Shown here piece by piece: positions 19,312 through 28,400 of a stretch of 64,000 bases of DNA. The notes under the pieces are model-generated. The model did not search any database and had not been told where the DNA came from. It worked only from the letters and a program-made list of their open reading frames with translations. The stretch lies in contig CAUJHJ010000019.1 in assembly GCA_963204835.1 (NCBI GenBank), positions 1-64,000 on the forward strand, read 5' to 3'. Both the position numbers and the translations under genes were made by a program. Each line of letters starts with the position of its first letter. Position 1 is the stretch's first letter. The stretch comes from Pseudomonadota bacterium (GTDB taxonomy: Bacteria; Pseudomonadota; Gammaproteobacteria; Steroidobacterales; Steroidobacteraceae).

Positions 19312-19852
19312 TGACCCTCGATTCTAGCCGAAGGGTCTCGGCCGCGAGGTCGGCGCGCAGTCCGCGCGCCGCGAGCCGGTGACCGGACCAGTCGATGATG
19401 ACCTGTGCGGACGTCGACGCCACTTCCTTGCGCGTGTCGAACGCGAGGTGGCTGGTCGAGACCTGCGCCGGTGCGCCGCCGCCCGGCAGCGTGCCCGCGA
19501 GGCGCACGTCGCCATCGAGCTCGATGATGTCGCGCCCTGGCAGGACCGTGCCGGTGTCGGACTGCGCACGCCAGAAGCTGCCGTTGTCACCGCGGTAGCG
19601 CAGCGCGGGGCGGGTCAGCGTGACCGTCGCGTCGTCCGGCGCCTGCTCGATCCGCAGGGCCTTGAGCCAGTAGCGGGGCCTTCCGTCGTCGCCCGTCTCG
19701 ATGATCTCCGCATCGCGGGCCGAATAGCCGGGATCGGCCTCGTCCGACCGGTCCGCGACGGCCGTTTCCGGTGCGGTCGCGGTGCGGCCGAGCAACAGGA
19801 TGGCGCCGATCATCGCGAGGGCGGCCATCCCGACCAGCCAGCGTGACATCAT
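19289..19852 (-). CDS. lptC: LPS export protein LptC
   Basis: LptC is an inner-membrane bitopic protein that accepts LPS from LptFG and passes it to LptA. The 187-residue protein has one N-terminal membrane anchor (WLVGMAALAMIGAILLL) followed by a periplasmic jellyroll. The start ATG at 19852 overlaps the kdsC stop in an ATGA; a second Met follows directly. The sequence is divergent, as usual in this family, and the call rests largely on its place between kdsC and lptA. Confidence 0.9.
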   Translation of the reverse strand: MMSRWLVGMAALAMIGAILLLGRTATAPETAVADRSDEADPGYSARDAEIIETGDDGRPRYWLKALRIEQAPDDATVTLTRPALRYRGDNGSFWRAQSDTGTVLPGRDIIELDGDVRLAGTLPGGGAPAQVSTSHLAFDTRKEVASTSAQVIIDWSGHRLAARGLRADLAAETLRLESRVNGRFLPQ

Positions 19853-20346
19853 GGGCGGGCCCGCGCTGCGACGAGCAGGTCGCAGACCTCGCGCACTGCG
19901 CCCAGTCCGCCCGCGGCCCGCGTGACTCGACCGGCCGCGCGGTGCGCCGATGGATGCGCGCCGGGGACGGCAAACGCATGGCCGACCGCGCGTAGCACCG
20001 GCACGTCCGGCGTGTCGTCGCCAACTGCCGCGCATTCTTCCAGCGCGACACCGAGGCGCGCGCACAGGCGCTGCAGCACGGCGAGCTTGTCTTCGACGCC
20101 CTGGCGCAGGTGCCGGATGCCGAGTTCGCGGCAACGGCGGCGGACGGCTGGCGACGCACGTCCCGAGATGACCGCCACGACGATGCCGGCGCGCTGCACT
20201 TCGCGGATGCCGTGGCCGTCGAGGACATGGAAGACCTTGAGCGCCTCGCCGCGCGCGCCGTAGTAAAGGCGGCCGTCGGTCAGCACGCCGTCCACGTCGA
20301 GCACGAGGAGGCGCACGTTGCGCAGCGGGCCTGACTTGCGCGCCAC
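19849..20346 (-). CDS. kdsC: KDO 8-phosphate phosphatase
   Basis: KdsC removes phosphate from 3-deoxy-D-manno-octulosonate 8-phosphate during LPS inner-core synthesis. The 165-residue HAD-family protein shows the nucleophile motif LLVLDVDGVLTDGRLYYG, the Ser motif VISGRAS, and the distal acidic motif VGDDTPDVPVL. The usual length is 170-190, so this copy is compact. It lies 3 bp after kdsD and overlaps lptC by 4 bp. Confidence 0.95.
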   Translation of the reverse strand: MARKSGPLRNVRLLVLDVDGVLTDGRLYYGARGEALKVFHVLDGHGIREVQRAGIVVAVISGRASPAVRRRCRELGIRHLRQGVEDKLAVLQRLCARLGVALEECAAVGDDTPDVPVLRAVGHAFAVPGAHPSAHRAAGRVTRAAGGLGAVREVCDLLVAARARP

Positions 20347-20349
20347 GGG

Positions 20350-21357
20350 CTACATGACCCCGGCGCGCAGCAGGTCATGCACGTTTAGCGCGCCGACCAC
20401 GTGGCCCGCCCCATCGACGACCGGCAGCGCGGTGATCTTGTGCAGTTCCATCAGGTGCACGGCCTCGGCCGCCAGTTCACGCGGCCCGATCGACCGGCCC
20501 GGCGCCGTCATCACCGCCGACATGCGTGTCGTGCGCACATCGACCGGCTGGTCGAGGATGCGGCGCAGGTCGCCGTCGGTGAAGATGCCGAGCTTCATCC
20601 CTGCCGCATCGACGATCACCGTCATGCCGAGGCCCTTGCGCGACATCTCGACCAGCCCGTCCTTGAGCGGCGCATCGGGCGCGCAGCGCGGGACGTCGTC
20701 GCCCTTGCGCATCACGTCCTCGACGTGCAGCAGCAGGCGGCGGCCGAGCGAGCCGCCCGGATGCGAGCGGGCGAAGTCCTGCTCGGTGAAGCCGCGCGCC
20801 TCGAGCACCGCGACGGCGATCGCGTCGCCCATCGCGAGGGTGACCGTGGTGCTCGCGGTCGGCGCGAGGTTGAGCGGGCAGGCTTCCTCCGGCACGCTGA
20901 TGTCGAGGTCGACGGCGGCCGCGCGCGCCAGCGTCGACTGCGGATTGCCGGTCAGCGCGATGAGCGGCACCCCGAGGCGCGACAGGTGGGGCAGCAGGGT
21001 CGCGACTTCGGGCGTCTCGCCGGAGTTCGAGATCGCAAGCACCACGTCGGCGCGGGTGATCATGCCGAGGTCGCCGTGGCTCGCCTCGGCCGGGTGCAGG
21101 AAGAAGGACGGCGAACCGGTGCTCGCCAGGGTCGCCGCGATCTTGCGCCCGACATGCCCGGACTTGCCCATGCCGGTCACGACGATGCGGCCGGCGCAGG
21201 CGAGGCACAGCCGGCAGGCGGCTGCGAAGCGCGCGTCGAGGCGCGCCAGCAGCGATTCGACGGCGGTAGCCTCGATCCGCAGGGCACGGCGGCCGGCGGC
21301 GAGCAATCCGGCGTCGGCGGGGGCGGGTGGCGCGGCGGCATCCGGTGCGGCGTTCAT
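20350..21357 (-). CDS. kdsD: arabinose 5-phosphate isomerase
   Basis: KdsD interconverts ribulose 5-phosphate and arabinose 5-phosphate, the first step to KDO. The 335-residue protein has an N-terminal SIS domain (VVTGMGKSGHVGRKIAATLASTGSPSFFLHPAEASHGDLG) and two C-terminal CBS domains. The ATG at 21357 gives MNAAPDAAA. It stands head-to-head with ibaG across 47 bp. In many relatives yrbG and the mla lipid-transport genes lie between these two; they are not here. Confidence 0.95.
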   Translation of the reverse strand: MNAAPDAAAPPAPADAGLLAAGRRALRIEATAVESLLARLDARFAAACRLCLACAGRIVVTGMGKSGHVGRKIAATLASTGSPSFFLHPAEASHGDLGMITRADVVLAISNSGETPEVATLLPHLSRLGVPLIALTGNPQSTLARAAAVDLDISVPEEACPLNLAPTASTTVTLAMGDAIAVAVLEARGFTEQDFARSHPGGSLGRRLLLHVEDVMRKGDDVPRCAPDAPLKDGLVEMSRKGLGMTVIVDAAGMKLGIFTDGDLRRILDQPVDVRTTRMSAVMTAPGRSIGPRELAAEAVHLMELHKITALPVVDGAGHVVGALNVHDLLRAGVM

Positions 21358-21404
21358 GGCGCGCCATGATACCGCCACGGCCCACAACTCTTTACTATTG
21401 CGTG

Positions 21405-22914
<1,510 letters not shown>

Positions 22915-22931
22915 GTGCCTGCGTCGGGCAG

Positions 22932-23083
22932 TGTGCGGCGGGCCGGAGGGGGAGCGGGACATCCGGTTCCTCACGGGTCGAGCGCCCCCGTTCCGAGGGC
23001 AAGGCCTCGAAGAGGGCGCGCCCGGATAGCGAGGAGGGGGATGAATCGCCGCGCCTCCGGCACGCAACTCGCACCACGCAGCC
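22932..23083 (-). repeat. 3'-flanking repeat, copy 2 (full)
   Basis: This block aligns end to end with 56909-57048 in opposite orientation, with near-identical segments around CGGTTCCTCACGGGTCGAG and GCGCCCGGATAGCGAGGAGG and the GGATGAATC core. On the degS strand it begins about 8 nt after that gene's stop. GAGG/CCTC arms flanking the GATGAATC loop can form a short stem. It fills the gap between convergent murA and degS. No protein is supported here. Confidence 0.7.
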
Positions 23084-23091
23084 CACGACCC

Positions 23092-24267
23092 TCAGTTCGT
23101 CGTCCGCCGCTCAGTGACCTTCACCGGCACGCGCGTCTCCTGCGTGCCGCGCACGATCCCGAGCGTGATCGTCGCGCCGGGCTTGCTGGCCGCGATGCGC
23201 GTCAGTGCGTCCTGCTGGCTGCGCACGACATTGCCCGCGACGCTCGTGATGATGTCCCCCGGGCGCAGTCCGGCGGCCACCGCGGGGCTGCCGACGATCA
23301 GGTCCGTGATGACGATGCCGGCGCGCGCGAGGCCGAGCGATGCGGCCTGCGCCTCGTCGACTTCGGCCAGCACCACGCCGATCGAGCCGCGGATCACCCG
23401 GCCGTGCTCGAGGATTTCCTGCATCACGCCGCGCACGAGGTTCACGGGGATCGCAAAGCCGATGCCCTCGACGCCGAGGTTCTTGGCGAGCACCGCGGTG
23501 TTGATGCCGATCAGTTCGCCGTTCGTGTTCACGAGCGCGCCGCCCGAATTGCCGAAATTGATCGGCGCGTCGGTCTGGATGAAATTCTCGAAAGTGGCGA
23601 CGCCGAGCTGGCCGCGGCCGGTTCCGCTCACGATGCCCTGCGTCACCGACTGGGTAAGCCCGACGGGATTGCCGATGGCGAGCACGACATCCCCGACGCG
23701 CAGCTGGTCCGAGCGGCCGAGCGGCATCACGGGCATCTTGCCGAGATCGACCCGCAGCACCGCGAGGTCGGTGTCGGGGTCGCGACCGACCACCGCCGCC
23801 ACGGCCTGCCGGCCGTCCGCGAGCTGAACGCTGACGCGTTCCGCGTTGTCGATCACGTGGTGGTTGGTGACGATATGCCCCGCGGTGTCGACCACGACGC
23901 CCGATCCCAGCGTTTGCTCGATGCGTTGGCGGTAGCGCGGCATGGCTCCGCCGAACAGCTCGCCGAGCGAGGCCGGCGGCAGGCGTTCCTTGACGAGCCG
24001 CTCGGAATAGATGTTCGCCACGGCGGGCGCGGCGCGGTCCACGGCGTCGGCATAGCTGACCACCGGCGGTTCCCGCCTCCCGGCTGCGGCCACGGCGGGG
24101 GCTTCTGCAGCGGCCGGCAGCGCCGAGGCCGCAGGAGGCGCGCTGCTCGCCCCGCGGGCGCGCAGCAAATCGGGTCGGGCGAAGACGATCACGAAGGCAA
24201 GGGCAAGCCCGCCGACGACGGATCCGGAGAGGAAGATGAGCGCGCGGCCGAGTCGGTGCTGAGTCAT
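23092..24267 (-). CDS. degS: DegS/AlgW-type periplasmic serine protease
   Basis: This inner-membrane-anchored trypsin-like protease probably senses misfolded outer-membrane proteins and cleaves an anti-sigma factor (RseA/MucA type). The 391-residue protein has one N-terminal membrane segment (FLSGSVVGGLALAFVIVFA), an Ala/Pro linker, and a protease domain with His in TNHHVID, Asp in PDTDLAVL and Ser in GNSGGAL. One C-terminal PDZ domain follows (GIVITDLIVGSPAVAAGLRPGDIITSVAG). The single PDZ and membrane anchor favour DegS/AlgW over DegP, which has two PDZ domains. It is divergent from petABC. Confidence 0.88.
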   Translation of the reverse strand: MTQHRLGRALIFLSGSVVGGLALAFVIVFARPDLLRARGASSAPPAASALPAAAEAPAVAAAGRREPPVVSYADAVDRAAPAVANIYSERLVKERLPPASLGELFGGAMPRYRQRIEQTLGSGVVVDTAGHIVTNHHVIDNAERVSVQLADGRQAVAAVVGRDPDTDLAVLRVDLGKMPVMPLGRSDQLRVGDVVLAIGNPVGLTQSVTQGIVSGTGRGQLGVATFENFIQTDAPINFGNSGGALVNTNGELIGINTAVLAKNLGVEGIGFAIPVNLVRGVMQEILEHGRVIRGSIGVVLAEVDEAQAASLGLARAGIVITDLIVGSPAVAAGLRPGDIITSVAGNVVRSQQDALTRIAASKPGATITLGIVRGTQETRVPVKVTERRTTN

Positions 24268-24279
24268 GCCTGTGTATAA
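24251..24279 (+). promoter_or_regulatory. predicted petABC promoter
   Basis: A perfect TATAAT at 24274-24279 faces petA, with only a weak -35 (GTCGGT, 17-nt spacer) that lies in the first codons of degS. The transcript would have a leader of roughly 78 nt. The same AT block reads CATTAT on the other strand, 7 nt before the degS start. Confidence 0.45.
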
Positions 24280-24363
24280 TGCGCCGCTTCCCGGAGCACG
24301 TCACAGGCTCGTTCCGCGCGCAGGCGCGCAGGCCCGGGGACCAGGATGCGTGGAGATCTTTCG

Positions 24364-24978
24364 ATGGCCGATATGGCGGTAACAGACGATCAGGAAGTCG
24401 ATCAGAGCCGGCGGCGGTTCCTGACGGCTGCCACCGTGGCGACCGGCGCCGTGGGCGCGGCATTCGCGATCACGCCGTTCATCAAGTCGTGGAACCCTTC
24501 GGAGCGCGCCCGGGCGCTCGGGGCTCCCACTGAAGTGGACGTGTCGAAGATCGAGCCCGGGCAGATGGTGGTCACCAGCTGGCGCAAGCAGGCGATCTAT
24601 GTCGTGCACCGCACGCCCGAGATGGTCGCGGCCCTGCCGCAGAACGACGCGCGGCTCAAGGACCCCGCCTCGGCCGATTCCGAGCAGCCGGACTACGCGA
24701 AGAACGAGATGCGTTCGGCCAAGGCCGACTACCTCGTGCTGATCGGCATCTGCACCCACCTCGGCTGCCTGCCGAAGCAGCACTTCGAGCGCGGTGACGC
24801 CGCGCTCGGCGCCGACTGGCCGGGCGGCTTCTTCTGCCCCTGCCACGGCTCGAAGTTCGACCTCGCGGGCCGCGTGTTCGAGGGCTCGCCCGCCTCGGTC
24901 AACCTGCGCGTCCCGCCGTACGAGTACCGCGGCGATACGCTCGTGATCGGCGTCGATGCGCAGAAAGGAGTTGCGTGA
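24364..24978 (+). CDS. petA: ubiquinol-cytochrome c reductase Rieske iron-sulfur subunit
   Basis: This Rieske 2Fe-2S protein accepts electrons from ubiquinol and passes them to cytochrome c1. The 204-residue protein has a twin-arginine leader (SRRRFL, residues 15-20) and an uncleaved membrane anchor. The cluster motifs are CTHLGC (130-135) and CPCHGS (158-163), with two Cys and two His ligands plus the disulfide Cys. GGAG lies 10 nt before ATG 24364. An upstream ATG at 24346 adds six residues. It overlaps petB by 1 bp. Confidence 0.96.
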   Translation: MADMAVTDDQEVDQSRRRFLTAATVATGAVGAAFAITPFIKSWNPSERARALGAPTEVDVSKIEPGQMVVTSWRKQAIYVVHRTPEMVAALPQNDARLKDPASADSEQPDYAKNEMRSAKADYLVLIGICTHLGCLPKQHFERGDAALGADWPGGFFCPCHGSKFDLAGRVFEGSPASVNLRVPPYEYRGDTLVIGVDAQKGVA

Positions 24979-26222
24979 TGGCGAACGCTGCCGAAGGCGC
25001 CGCCAAGGGCGGTTTCCGGGCCTGGCTCAACAAGCGCCTGCCCGTCGACGAGTTCATGCAGAGCCAGCTCGTCGGCTACTACGCGCCGAAGAATTTCAAC
25101 ATCTGGTACTTCTTCGGTTCGCTCGCGCTGCTGGTGTTCGTGATCCAGATCGTCACCGGCATCTTCCTCACGATGAACTACAAGCCGGGCGAGCTGACCG
25201 CGTTCGACTCGGTCGAGTACATCATGCGCGAGGTCGAGTGGGGCTGGCTGATCCGCTACATGCACTCGACGGGCGCGTCGATGTTCTTCATCGTCGTGTA
25301 CCTGCACATGTTCCGCGCGCTGATGTACGGCTCGTACAAGGCGCCGCGCGAGCTGCTGTGGCTGATCGGCATGTGTACCTACCTCGCGCTGATGGCGGAA
25401 GCCTTCTTCGGCTACGTGCTGCCCTGGGGCAACATGTCGTTCTGGGGCGCGCAGGTGATCGTGAACCTCTTCGGCACGATCCCCGGCATCGGGCCGGGCC
25501 TCGTCGAATGGATCCGCGGCGACTACGGCATCGCGGACTCGACGCTGAACCGCTTCTTCGCGCTGCACGTGATCGCGCTGCCGCTCGCGCTCGCGCTGCT
25601 GATCGTGCTGCACCTCGTGGCGCTGCGGCAGACGGGCTCGAACAATCCCGACGGCATCGAGATCAAGGCGAAGCTCGGCGCGAACGGCAAGCCGCTCGAC
25701 GGCATCCCGTTCCATCCGTACTACACGCTGAAGGACATCGTCGGCGTCGGCGTGTTCCTGATCGGCTTCGCGATCGTCGTGTTCTTCGTGCCGACCTTCG
25801 GCGGCCTGTTCCTCGAGGCGCCGAACTTCACTCCGGCCAACGCGCTGTCGACACCCGATCACATTGCGCCGGTGTGGTACTTCACGCCGTTCTACGCGAT
25901 CCTGCGCGCCGTGCCCGACCAGCGCCTCGGCGCGCTGCTGATGGGGCTCTCCGTGGTCGCGTTCCTCTTCCTGCCATGGCTCGATCGCAGCCCGGTGAAA
26001 TCGACCCGCTATCGCGGCTGGATCTGGAAGCTCGCGCTCGCGGTGTTCACCGTGTCATTCCTCGCGCTGATGTATCTCGGCCTGATGCCCGCCGAGGGCC
26101 GGTACGTGACGCTGGCGCGGATCTTCACCGTCGGCTATTTCGCCTTCTTCGTGCTGATGCCGTTCTACACGCGCATCGACCCGGTGAAGGCCGTGCCCGA
26201 GAGGGTCAGCTACCATGCGTAA
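24978..26222 (+). CDS. petB: cytochrome b of the bc1 complex
   Basis: Cytochrome b holds two b haems and both quinone sites of the bc1 complex. The 414-residue protein is the long, unsplit form with about eight to nine membrane helices. Haem ligands are His96/His197 and His110/His212. The Qo loop reads TPDHIAPVWYF, so the usual PEWY motif is PVWY (298-301) and the catalytic Glu is replaced by Val. AAAGGAG precedes ATG 24978 by 7 nt. It shares one base with the petA stop and overlaps petC by 8 bp. Confidence 0.97.
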   Translation: MANAAEGAAKGGFRAWLNKRLPVDEFMQSQLVGYYAPKNFNIWYFFGSLALLVFVIQIVTGIFLTMNYKPGELTAFDSVEYIMREVEWGWLIRYMHSTGASMFFIVVYLHMFRALMYGSYKAPRELLWLIGMCTYLALMAEAFFGYVLPWGNMSFWGAQVIVNLFGTIPGIGPGLVEWIRGDYGIADSTLNRFFALHVIALPLALALLIVLHLVALRQTGSNNPDGIEIKAKLGANGKPLDGIPFHPYYTLKDIVGVGVFLIGFAIVVFFVPTFGGLFLEAPNFTPANALSTPDHIAPVWYFTPFYAILRAVPDQRLGALLMGLSVVAFLFLPWLDRSPVKSTRYRGWIWKLALAVFTVSFLALMYLGLMPAEGRYVTLARIFTVGYFAFFVLMPFYTRIDPVKAVPERVSYHA

Positions 26223-26946
26223 GTTCGCGATCATCGTGGCCGCGCTGGCGCTCGCGGCGCCGGCCGCCTTCGCTTCGGAAGGCGGCGGCAGCGCCGCCTG
26301 GCAGCAGTGGCACGCCGGCAATGCGCTCGGCGACCGCGCGTCGCTGCAGCGGGGCGCCCGCAATTTCATGAACTACTGCGCGGGCTGCCATTCGCTCAAG
26401 TACGTGCGCTACCAGCGCATCGGCGAGGACCTCGGCATCTCCGAAGCAGTGATGAAGGCGAACCTCGTGCCGCCGGGCGCGAAGATCACCGACTACGTCG
26501 TGTCGGCCATGCCGGCGGACTTCGCCAATGCCTCATTCGGCATCGTGCCGCCCGACCTGTCGCTGATCACGCGCTCGAAGGGCAGCGACTACGTCTACCG
26601 CTTCCTCAAGACTTTCTACCTCGACCCGAAGGCGGCGACGGGCACCAACAACCTCGCGCTGCCCGGCACGGCCATGCCGCATGTGCTGTCCGACCTGCAG
26701 GGCTTGCAGCGCGCGGTGTTCGGCACAGGCGGCCACTTCGAGAAGTTCGAGGAGGCCGTGGCGGGGCAGAAGTCGGCCGCCGAGTACGATTCGTTCGTGC
26801 GCGATACGGTCAATTTCCTCGAGTACGCCGGCGAGCCTGCCAAGCTGTCGCGTGCGACGATCGGCGTCTGGGTCGTGCTGTACCTGCTGCTGTTCACGGC
26901 GGTCGCATGGCTGCTGAAGCAGGAATACTGGAAGGACGTGCACTAG
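26215..26946 (+). CDS. petC: cytochrome c1
   Basis: Cytochrome c1 carries electrons from the Rieske centre to soluble cytochrome c. The 243-residue protein has a signal peptide (about residues 1-20), the haem c motif CAGCH, an axial Met in PGTAMPHVL, and a C-terminal membrane anchor (IGVWVVLYLLLFTAVAWLL). It overlaps petB by 8 bp, completing a petABC operon that is directly followed by sspA. Confidence 0.96.
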   Translation: MRKFAIIVAALALAAPAAFASEGGGSAAWQQWHAGNALGDRASLQRGARNFMNYCAGCHSLKYVRYQRIGEDLGISEAVMKANLVPPGAKITDYVVSAMPADFANASFGIVPPDLSLITRSKGSDYVYRFLKTFYLDPKAATGTNNLALPGTAMPHVLSDLQGLQRAVFGTGGHFEKFEEAVAGQKSAAEYDSFVRDTVNFLEYAGEPAKLSRATIGVWVVLYLLLFTAVAWLLKQEYWKDVH

Positions 26947-26983
26947 CCGCCCGGCGCCGGGCCGGGCCGCCACGGAGGACCGC

Positions 26984-27607
26984 GTGTCGAGCCGCCGATC
27001 CGCGATGACGCTGTTCTCGGCGCCGCACGACCCGTGGAGCCATCGGGTGCGGATCGTGCTGGCCGAGAAGGGCATCGAGGCCGACGTGGTGGACGTCGGG
27101 CCCGGCCGCTTTCCGGAGGACCTGCTCGACCTCAACCCGTACCACAGCGTGCCGACGCTGGTCGATCGCGACCTCGTGCTGTACGACGCGCGCGTCGTGA
27201 CCGAGTACCTGGACGAGCGTTATCCTCATCCGTCGATGATGCCGGTCGACCCGCTCGAGCGCGCGCAGTTGCGGCTCGCGATGTTTCGCATCGAGCGCGA
27301 CTGGTATGAACCTGCCTGCCGCCTCGACGCCGGGGCGGCGGGCGTGGACGCCCAGCTGCTGCGCCGGCAGCTGCGCGAGACGGTGCTGGCGAGCGCGGAG
27401 TTGTTCAAGTTGAAGCCGTTTTTCCTCTCCCCGGAATTTTCACTCGTCGACGCCTGCGTCGCGCCTATCCTGTGGCGCCTGCCGCACTACGGCATCGACC
27501 TGCCGAAGGAGTCCCAGGCCATCGCCCGCTACGCCGGGAACATCTTTCCGCGCGCGGGGTTTGGCGCGAGCCTGACCGGCATCGAGCGCAACATGCGGGC
27601 CGCCTGA
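26984..27607 (+). CDS. sspA: stringent starvation protein A (GST fold)
   Basis: SspA is a glutathione-transferase-fold protein that binds RNA polymerase and adjusts transcription under starvation or acid stress. The 207-residue protein has the N-terminal thioredoxin-like domain (MTLFSAPHDPWSHRVRIVLAEKGIEADVVDV) and the helical C-domain. GTG 26984 is preferred because GGAGG lies 5 nt upstream; an ATG at 27005 would remove seven residues. Catalytic glutathione residues are not obvious, as usual for SspA. It overlaps sspB by 1 bp. Confidence 0.93.
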   Translation: MSSRRSAMTLFSAPHDPWSHRVRIVLAEKGIEADVVDVGPGRFPEDLLDLNPYHSVPTLVDRDLVLYDARVVTEYLDERYPHPSMMPVDPLERAQLRLAMFRIERDWYEPACRLDAGAAGVDAQLLRRQLRETVLASAELFKLKPFFLSPEFSLVDACVAPILWRLPHYGIDLPKESQAIARYAGNIFPRAGFGASLTGIERNMRAA

Positions 27608-28008
27608 TGAGCGCCACGCCGAAACTCTCCCGCCGCCCCTACCTGCTGCGCGCGATGCATGAGTGGGTGGGCGACAGTGGCGGCACGCCGCACGTGATCG
27701 TCGATGCCGGTCGTCCGGGCGTGCAGGTGCCGCGCGCCTACGTGAAGGAGGGCAAGATCGTCCTCAATATCAGCACTTCGGCGACGCAACGGCTCGCGCT
27801 CGGCAATGAATGGATCGAGTTCGATGCGCGCTTCGCAGGCGTCGTGCACCACGTGAAGGTGCCGATCGCCGCGGTGCTCGGCATCTATGCGCGCGAGAGC
27901 GGCGAGGGCATGGTGTTCCCCGGCGAGGATGGCAGCCCGGAGCCGCCCGAAAAGCCGCCAGCCCCCGAAGAGCCCACGCGGCGGCCGAAGCTCAAGGTCG
28001 TCAAGTAG
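27607..28008 (+). CDS. sspB: ClpXP adaptor SspB
   Basis: SspB tethers ssrA-tagged proteins to ClpXP for degradation. The 133-residue protein has the substrate-binding fold (RRPYLLRAMHEWVGDSGGTPHVIVDA), an acidic Pro-rich linker, and the C-terminal ClpX-binding tail RRPKLKVVK. It shares one base with the sspA stop, so the pair is translationally coupled. It ends 4 bp from convergent yraN. Confidence 0.95.
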   Translation: MSATPKLSRRPYLLRAMHEWVGDSGGTPHVIVDAGRPGVQVPRAYVKEGKIVLNISTSATQRLALGNEWIEFDARFAGVVHHVKVPIAAVLGIYARESGEGMVFPGEDGSPEPPEKPPAPEEPTRRPKLKVVK

Positions 28009-28012
28009 CCAC

Positions 28013-28378
28013 TCAGAGCGTAAAGGCGTGCCGGATCCATTCCATCCGTGCGCCTTCGCCATCCCCTTCCTCGACGATGACATCGAATCGCGCCGGCATC
28101 CGGCGCCACTCGGGATGGGCCGCGAGCAGCAGCTGCGCGGCGCGGATCAGCCGCTGCTGCTTGCGCGGGCCGACGCTGGCGGCCGCTCCGCCAAACGCGT
28201 GCCGGGAGCGTGCACGCACTTCGACGATGACGAGCGTGACACCCTCGCGCGCCACGATGTCGATCTCGCCTGCGCGGCGGCGGAAGTTGCGCGCGAGGAT
28301 CGCGAGGCCGCGCGCTTCGAGATAGTCCGCCGCGCGATCCTCGGCGGCCCGCCCGCGTTCCATGCGGTCCATGGCCAT
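28013..28378 (-). CDS. yraN: YraN family endonuclease-like protein
   Basis: This 121-residue member of the UPF0102/YraN family has a restriction-endonuclease-like fold: GRAAEDRAADYLEARGLAILARNFRRRAGEIDIVAREG then VIVEVRARS. The conserved E, D and ExR/K residues are present, but the physiological substrate is unknown. Start 28378 (MAMDRMERG) is 22 bp after the lpoA stop; later Mets at 28372 and 28363 are possible. lpoA-yraN opposite rsmI is the conserved neighbourhood. Confidence 0.9.
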   Translation of the reverse strand: MAMDRMERGRAAEDRAADYLEARGLAILARNFRRRAGEIDIVAREGVTLVIVEVRARSRHAFGGAAASVGPRKQQRLIRAAQLLLAAHPEWRRMPARFDVIVEEGDGEGARMEWIRHAFTL

Positions 28379-28400
28379 GGGTGCCGGGAGGGGCGGCGGC

